A stretch of 28,405 nucleotides of DNA from an uncultured Paraprevotella sp. (GTDB taxonomy: Bacteria > Bacteroidota > Bacteroidia > Bacteroidales > Bacteroidaceae). The notes beneath the pieces were generated by a model. That model did no database searches and was not told the origin of the DNA. It was given only the letters and a program-made list of their open reading frames with translations. A program made the position numbers and the translations under genes. Positions within the stretch are counted from its first letter, which is position 1. The number at the start of each line of letters is the position of its first letter. Below are positions 23,068 to 28,405 of the stretch, in pieces. The DNA is taken from assembly GCA_900766785.1 (NCBI GenBank), contig CAAFWT010000137.1, positions 1 to 28,405 on the forward strand. Direction: 5' to 3'.

Positions 23068-24351
23068 ATGAACGTTTTCAAGGACTTCCAATGGCCTTTG
23101 GCAGCCACTCTCCGAGAGGTGATGCATACCATAGGCATGAACAAGCTGCGCACGGTGGCCACAGGGTTTGCTATGGCCAGCGGAATCTTTCTGGTCATCG
23201 TATTGCAGGGTGCAGGAAATGGTGTGATACACACCTTTGAAAAGAATTCCGAGGAGTTTGCATTCAATGCCGTACATGTGTTTGGCGGACGCACCACCAT
23301 GCCCTATAATGGAATGCGTGAGGGACGCCCTATCCAGTTGGATGAGCGTGATGTGGATATGGTCCGACAGCAGTTCGCTGACCAGGTGGCATCTGTGGTG
23401 CCCATCATAACGCATCAGGGACAGAGTGTCAGCAAGGGGGAATGCCACATCAGTGGTGTGACCATCAGCGGCGTGTATCCTCAGTATACACAGATGCAGA
23501 GGGTGGACATGTGTGCAGGCCGATTTATCAATGACGTGGATCTGGCAGAGCAACGCAAGGTGCTGGTCCTTTCTTCCACTCAGGCTGACATGCTCTTTCC
23601 TCATGCGCAGGCTGTAGGAAACACCTTGGAGATGGATGGGGCCGTATGGAGAGTGTGTGGTGTGTATAAGGCAAACATGCACGAATGGAACACCACATTC
23701 TATGCACCCTACACCACCTTGAGCACTCTCTGTGTCAAGGGAGGAAAGATAGACCAGCTATCCATGCTCATGAAGCAGGTGCCCAAGGATGAGGAAATGA
23801 AGTCTTTCGAACAGAATTTTACCCGTGCTGTCAGTCGTATCCACGAATTCAGTCCCGAGGATGTGAGTGCTCTGTGGATATGGAATCAGGCAGAAAACAG
23901 TCGCACCATGAGTCAGGCTATGAATATCCTGCACATGGCATTCTGGATTCTGGGCTTGCTGACCATGGTAAGTGGAGTGGTGGGCGTGAGCAACATCATG
24001 CTGATTTCTGTCAAGGAACGTACACGCGAGTTTGGCATACGCCGAGCTATCGGTGCCCGGCCATGGAATATTGTGCGCATGGTCATGATGGAGAGTCTGG
24101 TCATAACGCTTGCCTTTGGGTACATGGGCATGGTACTTGGTGTGGGATTCTGCCAGTATATGGACATGGCAGCAGGCAATCAGACGGTGGATATGGGAAT
24201 CATGAAGACTCAGATGTTCATTGATCCCACCGTGGATTTCTCTACCTGTGTGACTGCCACCCTTATCATGGTTGTCTGTGGCACGCTTGCAGGGTTCTTC
24301 CCTGCCCGAAGAGCTGTGAAGATGAAACCCGTGGATGCCTTGCGTGCATAG
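23068..24351 (+). CDS. MacB/FtsX-type ABC permease, first copy
   Basis: The 427-residue protein has one membrane helix near the N-terminus (about 31-48), a periplasmic MacB-type core domain (about 50-285), and three C-terminal helices (about 287-313, 340-364 and 392-412) forming the FtsX domain. The conserved cytoplasmic loop VKERTREFGIRRAIGA (315-330) contacts the ATPase. The protein ends with the usual FPARRAVKMKPVDALR. It starts 7 bases after the ATPase stop. With the next gene it probably forms a heterodimer. Confidence 0.93.
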   Translation: MNVFKDFQWPLAATLREVMHTIGMNKLRTVATGFAMASGIFLVIVLQGAGNGVIHTFEKNSEEFAFNAVHVFGGRTTMPYNGMREGRPIQLDERDVDMVRQQFADQVASVVPIITHQGQSVSKGECHISGVTISGVYPQYTQMQRVDMCAGRFINDVDLAEQRKVLVLSSTQADMLFPHAQAVGNTLEMDGAVWRVCGVYKANMHEWNTTFYAPYTTLSTLCVKGGKIDQLSMLMKQVPKDEEMKSFEQNFTRAVSRIHEFSPEDVSALWIWNQAENSRTMSQAMNILHMAFWILGLLTMVSGVVGVSNIMLISVKERTREFGIRRAIGARPWNIVRMVMMESLVITLAFGYMGMVLGVGFCQYMDMAAGNQTVDMGIMKTQMFIDPTVDFSTCVTATLIMVVCGTLAGFFPARRAVKMKPVDALRA

Positions 24352-24384
24352 AATCTCAGACATAAGGAATATAGATAGGAGACA

Positions 24385-25638
24385 ATGAGAATATTCGATG
24401 CAGATCAATGGGAGGAGATAGCTGATACCCTCTCGCGCAACAAGACCCGTACCTTCCTGACGGCCTTCGGTATCTTCTGGGGCGTATTCATGCTCATCCT
24501 GCTGATGGGTGGCGGACGTGGCCTGGTAAATATGTTGGGCATGAACTTTGCGGGCTTTGCTTCCAACTCAGGCTTCTTCTTTACAGCCAAGACAGATAGG
24601 CCCTATCAGGGATTGCCCAGCGACCGCTGGTGGACACTGGAGATGCAGGATGCAGAACGCGTCAGGAATGTCGTTCCCGAAGTGGACGTCTGTGCGCCTT
24701 GTCTGGACAGATGGGGGATGGCCTCACGTGACCATCACAATGGCTATGTTCATATCCTGGGACACAGGGAGGATTATCATCAGGTGGATGACCCCAAGAT
24801 ACGTTACGGACGTGCCATCAATGACATGGATGACAAGCAGCAACGCAAAGTGTGCGTCATCGGTTCTCGTGTGGTGCAACTCCTCTTCCCTGAGTTGGGC
24901 GCACAAGGAAATCCTGTCGGAAGCTATCTCTCCCTGGACAGTGTGTATTATCAGATAGTGGGCGTGAGTGGCAGGAAGGCAGGAGGCATGCAGGTGGGAG
25001 GTAATCCCGAGAACACCATAGAGCTCCCTCTGGGCACCATGCGACGTGTGTACAACAGGGGAAACACCATAGATATGCTTTGCATGACAGCCCGTGAAGG
25101 ATTTCGTATGTCGGACGTGCAGGACCATGCCGAGCAACTCATCAAGCGTGCTCATCGTATCCACCCCGATGACAAGCAGGCCTTGAAACGTCTCAATACC
25201 GAAGCCATCTTCTCCATGGTGGATACACTGTTCCAGGGGGTGCGCATACTGGTGTGGATGATAGGCTTGGGAACCTTGTTGGCAGGGGCCATCGGCGTGA
25301 GTAACATCATGGTGATTGCCGTCAAGGAACGTACGGTGGAGATAGGCATCAGGCGGGCTATAGGTGCCACGCCAAGAGATATCCTGTGGATGGTGATGAC
25401 AGAGAGTATAGTGTTGACACTCGTCTCAGGGATGGGAGGCATTACACTTTCCGTGCTCATCCTGCAGGCTATAGAGAATTCGGTGGCCAATACCATGCCA
25501 GGAATACATTTCCAGATCTCTTTCGGATTGGCAGTCACCACGGCTCTCCTGCTTTCTCTCCTGGGGGTGATGGCAGGACTCGCACCAGCCATCAGGGCCA
25601 TGAAGATACGTCCTGTGGAGGCCATGAGAGAGGAATAA
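24385..25638 (+). CDS. MacB/FtsX-type ABC permease, second copy
   Basis: The 417-residue protein has the same layout as its upstream neighbour: first helix at about 23-43, periplasmic core, three C-terminal helices, the coupling loop VKERTVEIGIRRAIGA and the ending APAIRAMKIRPVEAMR. The N-terminal halves have diverged while the FtsX parts stay similar, so this is an old duplication, not a recent one. Two non-identical permeases with a single ATPase gene imply a heterodimeric pump. It lies 33 bases after the first permease and 38 bases before the adaptor. Confidence 0.93.
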   Translation: MRIFDADQWEEIADTLSRNKTRTFLTAFGIFWGVFMLILLMGGGRGLVNMLGMNFAGFASNSGFFFTAKTDRPYQGLPSDRWWTLEMQDAERVRNVVPEVDVCAPCLDRWGMASRDHHNGYVHILGHREDYHQVDDPKIRYGRAINDMDDKQQRKVCVIGSRVVQLLFPELGAQGNPVGSYLSLDSVYYQIVGVSGRKAGGMQVGGNPENTIELPLGTMRRVYNRGNTIDMLCMTAREGFRMSDVQDHAEQLIKRAHRIHPDDKQALKRLNTEAIFSMVDTLFQGVRILVWMIGLGTLLAGAIGVSNIMVIAVKERTVEIGIRRAIGATPRDILWMVMTESIVLTLVSGMGGITLSVLILQAIENSVANTMPGIHFQISFGLAVTTALLLSLLGVMAGLAPAIRAMKIRPVEAMREE

Positions 25639-25676
25639 ACCAATAAGACAATATATAATAATATAGAAGATAGTCA

Positions 25677-26780
25677 ATGAAGAAGATGTTGAAATGGGCT
25701 GCCATCATGGCTGTGGTTGCCTTGGTAGTTGGAACCTTTGTGTACCTGTACATAAAGTCTCGCCCACAGGAGGTGGTGTATGAATTGAACGAGGTTCAGA
25801 TCAAGGACCTTGAGAAAACCACCATCGTCACCGGAAAGATAGAACCGCGTGACGAGGTGAACATCAAACCGCAGATATCGGGTATCATCACGGAACTTTA
25901 TAAGGAGGCCGGGGAAACGGTGAAGAAGGACGAGGTGATAGCCAAGGTGAAGGTGATTCCTGATATGGGCAGTCTTTCCGCTGCCGAGAATCGTGTGCGT
26001 CTGGCTGTCATTTCACTCAATCAGGCCCGTACGGACCATCAGCGCATGAAGGCTTTGCTCGACGAACAGGTGGTGAGCCAGGAGGAGTACGAGAAGACAC
26101 AGGTTGCTCTCAGACAGGCAGAAGCCGAGGAGTCACAGGCACGTGATGCACTCAATATCGTCAGGGATGGTGTATCGCTGAGCAATGCCAAGATGAGCAC
26201 AACACTCATTCGCAGCACCATCGACGGACTGGTACTGGATGTGCCTGTCAAGGTGGGCAACTCCGTCATCCTGAGCAACTCTTTCAATGATGGAACCACC
26301 ATAGCCACGGTGGCCGACATGAAGAATCTTATATTCAAGGGCAATGTGGACGAGACAGAGGTGGGACGGCTACACGAAGGGATGCCGGTCATTATCACCG
26401 TGGGAGCTATCGAGAATCTTCAGATGAATGCTTGCATAGAATATATCTCTCCCAAGGGGGTGGAACAGAATGGTGCCAACCGTTTTGACATCAAGGCTGC
26501 CATTTCGCTTCCCGACTCTCTCACCCTGCGCTCAGGCTATGGAGCCAATGCACAGATAGTACTGCAGAGGGTAAAGGGTGCCGTGAGCGTACCAGAGTCG
26601 TCACTCGAATTTTCTGGGGACAGCACTTTCGTGTATGTCCTTACTGATTCCGTTCCCAAGCAGAACTTCAAGCGTACTCCCGTGGTGACGGGGCTTAGCG
26701 ATGGCATCAATATGGAAATCAAGGGAGGACTGAAACCGGGACAGAAGGTGAGAGGTATCCAGAAAATTTCCGATAAATAA
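25677..26780 (+). CDS. Periplasmic adaptor (membrane-fusion) protein, HlyD/MacA type
   Basis: The 367-residue protein is anchored by an N-terminal helix (about 7-26) and extends into the periplasm. It has a split lipoyl domain (about 62-95, with VNIKPQISGIITELYKEAGE, and about 180-200), a coiled-coil hairpin (about 99-167, ending EAEESQARDALN), and beta-barrel and membrane-proximal domains after about 205. It would bridge the two-permease ABC unit to the outer-membrane channel encoded next. The hairpin is short, so a direct fit to TolC is plausible but unproven. Confidence 0.93.
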   Translation: MKKMLKWAAIMAVVALVVGTFVYLYIKSRPQEVVYELNEVQIKDLEKTTIVTGKIEPRDEVNIKPQISGIITELYKEAGETVKKDEVIAKVKVIPDMGSLSAAENRVRLAVISLNQARTDHQRMKALLDEQVVSQEEYEKTQVALRQAEAEESQARDALNIVRDGVSLSNAKMSTTLIRSTIDGLVLDVPVKVGNSVILSNSFNDGTTIATVADMKNLIFKGNVDETEVGRLHEGMPVIITVGAIENLQMNACIEYISPKGVEQNGANRFDIKAAISLPDSLTLRSGYGANAQIVLQRVKGAVSVPESSLEFSGDSTFVYVLTDSVPKQNFKRTPVVTGLSDGINMEIKGGLKPGQKVRGIQKISDK

Positions 26781-26798
26781 CGGTGGGGGAGGACAGTT

Positions 26799-28100
26799 AT
26801 GAAGTATATTATGACCATCGGCTTCCTGTTTGCCAGCATCAGCATGTCTGCACAGCAGGTGTGGACTCTGCAGCAATGCATCAGTCATGCAGTAGCACAT
26901 AACATTACCATTCAGCGACAGCAGGACAATGTCAGACAGCAGGAGATTGCACTCAGCACGGCACGCAACAGCCGTCTGCCCAATCTTGCTGCCAGTGCAG
27001 GAGAGAATCTCTCCTTCGGTCGTGGACTGACCATGGATAATACGTATGCCAACAGGAATACGCAAAGCACCAGCTTCAGCCTGGGGACAAGTGTTCCGCT
27101 CATCACTGGCGGACAGATTCCTGCACAGGTGCGTCAGCAGCGACTGGGACTGCAGGCAGCATTGCAGGACTGCCAGAAGGCTCAGGAGGATGTGACCCTG
27201 AATGTCATATCGGCTTATCTGGAGGCTGTTTGCCAGAAGGAACTGGTGGGTGTGGCGCAGAGGCAGGTGTTGCTCAGTGCTGCTCAGGTGGACAGGATGC
27301 GGAAACTCCAGGCCGAAGGCAAGGCAGCACCTGCAGATGTGGCACAGATGTGCACCACATTGGCCACTGACAGTCTTACTCTCACACAGCAGGAGAACAG
27401 TCTGATGCTCTCGCTGCTCAGCCTGACTCAGCTTCTCGAACTGGATACACCAGAGGGATTTGATGTGGAGGTACCTTCCGAGACGATTCCTCTGGATGCC
27501 GTCCTGCCTGCCCCAGACGTGGTGTTTGCTGAGGCTCAGGGTTTCAAGCCACAGATAGTGGGCGAGCAACTGCGCCTGTCACAGGCTGAGGCAGGAATTG
27601 CTTTGGCCAAGAGTGCCCTTTATCCCAGTTTGTATTTCAATGCGGGAATAGGAACCAACTATTACAGGACATCGGGACTGAGTGTTGCCAACTTTGGTTC
27701 ACAGATGCGTGACAACTTCAATCAGTACCTGGGCCTTTCGCTCAGCATACCCATCTTCAACCGCTTGCAGACACGCAACAGTATCCGCAGCGCACGCCTG
27801 GCTGTGCATACACAGCAACTGCAGTTGCAGGAGACACGCAAGGTTCTCTACAGGGAGATACAGCAAGCCTATTACAATGCCGTGGCTGCCCAGCGCCAAT
27901 GCTTGAGTGCCGAAGTGGCGGGTGAGAGTGCAGAGACCTCTTTCCACCTCATGAAGAGTAAGTATGAGAATGGAAAGGCCAACGCCACAGATTTTCAGTC
28001 TGCCAAGACGCAGCTGACCAGAGCACGTTCCGAAGCAGTACAGGCTCGTCTCACCTTCCTCTTCCGTCGCAGAGTACTCGACTTCTACAGACAACCATAA
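26799..28100 (+). CDS. TolC-family outer membrane efflux protein
   Basis: The 433-residue protein has a signal peptide (MKYIMTIGFLFASISMSA, cleavage likely before Q19) and two outer-membrane-efflux repeats. Each begins with long helices rich in Q, A and L (for example LQQCISHAVAHNITIQRQQD near the start, and the segment around 250-275), followed by strand segments such as SFSLGTSVPLITGG and YLGLSLSIPIFNR. The length is typical for Bacteroidetes TolC homologues. It is the last gene of the rightward run and starts 18 bases after the adaptor. It provides the outer-membrane channel of the tripartite pump. Confidence 0.94.
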   Translation: MKYIMTIGFLFASISMSAQQVWTLQQCISHAVAHNITIQRQQDNVRQQEIALSTARNSRLPNLAASAGENLSFGRGLTMDNTYANRNTQSTSFSLGTSVPLITGGQIPAQVRQQRLGLQAALQDCQKAQEDVTLNVISAYLEAVCQKELVGVAQRQVLLSAAQVDRMRKLQAEGKAAPADVAQMCTTLATDSLTLTQQENSLMLSLLSLTQLLELDTPEGFDVEVPSETIPLDAVLPAPDVVFAEAQGFKPQIVGEQLRLSQAEAGIALAKSALYPSLYFNAGIGTNYYRTSGLSVANFGSQMRDNFNQYLGLSLSIPIFNRLQTRNSIRSARLAVHTQQLQLQETRKVLYREIQQAYYNAVAAQRQCLSAEVAGESAETSFHLMKSKYENGKANATDFQSAKTQLTRARSEAVQARLTFLFRRRVLDFYRQP

Positions 28101-28173
28101 TAAATATAAGGAAAGCGCGTGAGCGTGAGTATATAATACCGTGTAAGTTTTTGAAAAGTGATTTTACGTTGTG

Positions 28174-28207
28174 ACCGCCCACTTGTATTTGTATACAGGT
28201 GGGCGGT
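28174..28207. terminator. Strong hairpin between convergent genes, probable terminator
   Basis: Bases 28174-28188 pair with 28193-28207 (15 positions, one T-G pair, 4-base loop). It lies 73 bases after the TolC-family stop and 34 bases after the leftward MscS-like stop at 28241. No long T-run follows on either side, so termination efficiency is uncertain, but position and strength fit a shared terminator. Confidence 0.65.
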
Positions 28208-28240
28208 TTGCTGTGCGCAGGTGAAGGTTGCACCTGGGTA

Positions 28241-28405
28241 TTAGGAATTGTGAACCTGAATCTGTGGGAAGGGGAATTTGATACCTCTCTGGTTGAACTC
28301 CTGGTATACGTTACGGGTAAGGTCGAAGTATACGGGCCAGTAATCAGCACCCTTTACCCAAGTCCTGACGGTGAAGTCAATAGAACTGGAGGCCAGGTTG
28401 CCCAG
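28241..28405 (-). CDS. MscS-family mechanosensitive channel, C-terminal fragment (5' end outside window)
   Basis: The leftward frame is open from the right edge to a TAA at 28243-28241, giving 54 residues. The sequence contains SSIDFTVRTWVKGADYWPVY and ends GIKFPFPQIQVHNS. That matches the C-terminal cytoplasmic alpha/beta domain and the closing 'GI-x-FPFPQ' motif of MscS channels, which release solutes on osmotic downshock. The start is beyond the window. It converges on the efflux operon across the hairpin at 28174-28207. Confidence 0.85.
   Translation of the reverse strand: MGNLASSSIDFTVRTWVKGADYWPVYFDLTRNVYQEFNQRGIKFPFPQIQVHNS

Overview
The window looks like a chromosomal segment from a Bacteroidales bacterium, most likely Prevotellaceae or a close relative. 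Evidence: start codons mostly without Shine-Dalgarno sequences; -7 promoter elements of the TAnnTTTG type; a MutA/MutB methylmalonyl-CoA mutase pair; and an arginine cluster with the Bacteroidetes-type argF' carbamoyltransferase. The genus call is inference. No rRNA, tRNA, insertion sequence, integrase or CRISPR array was seen.

Layout. (1) 1-744: non-coding, apart from the possible 5' end of a leftward gene at the edge. It holds a leftward promoter, four ~31-bp-phased GTCAAC direct repeats, a 21-bp tandem repeat of small palindromes, and several hairpins. (2) 745-4765, leftward: mutA-mutB (propionate/succinate metabolism). (3) 5042-6784, rightward: an AspT/YidE-type transporter with two TrkA-C domains, ending at a bidirectional terminator shared with the next cluster. 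(4) 6886-17992, leftward: an eleven-gene arginine/proline cluster in transcription order argR, GNAT acyltransferase, argG, argC, argD, XRE-cupin regulator, AMP-forming acyl-CoA ligase, proC, proB, proA, argF'. The carbamoyltransferase has Ser at the residue that separates N-succinylornithine from N-acetylornithine enzymes, which predicts use of succinylated intermediates. (5) 17993-18718: a long non-coding stretch with an unusual set of perfect palindromes built from several unrelated 'words', including four copies of a 14-bp palindrome at an exact 22-bp period. (6) 18719-28100, rightward: a YtrA-like module (ABC ATPase, membrane protein, GntR regulator), a DUF975-like membrane protein, a DUF2807 lipoprotein, then a MacB-like ATPase, two FtsX/MacB permeases, a periplasmic adaptor and a TolC-family outer-membrane protein, i.e. 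a complete tripartite efflux system. (7) 28241-28405, leftward: the C-terminus of an MscS-family channel, cut by the window edge.

How they work together. The arg/pro cluster covers most steps from glutamate to proline and from the acyl-glutamyl-phosphate to argininosuccinate; argB, argH and a classical argA/argJ are not in the window. The right-hand operon looks like an envelope-export or stress unit under GntR control. The most unusual DNA is the palindrome array at 18231-18554 and the two phased repeat arrays at 221-443.
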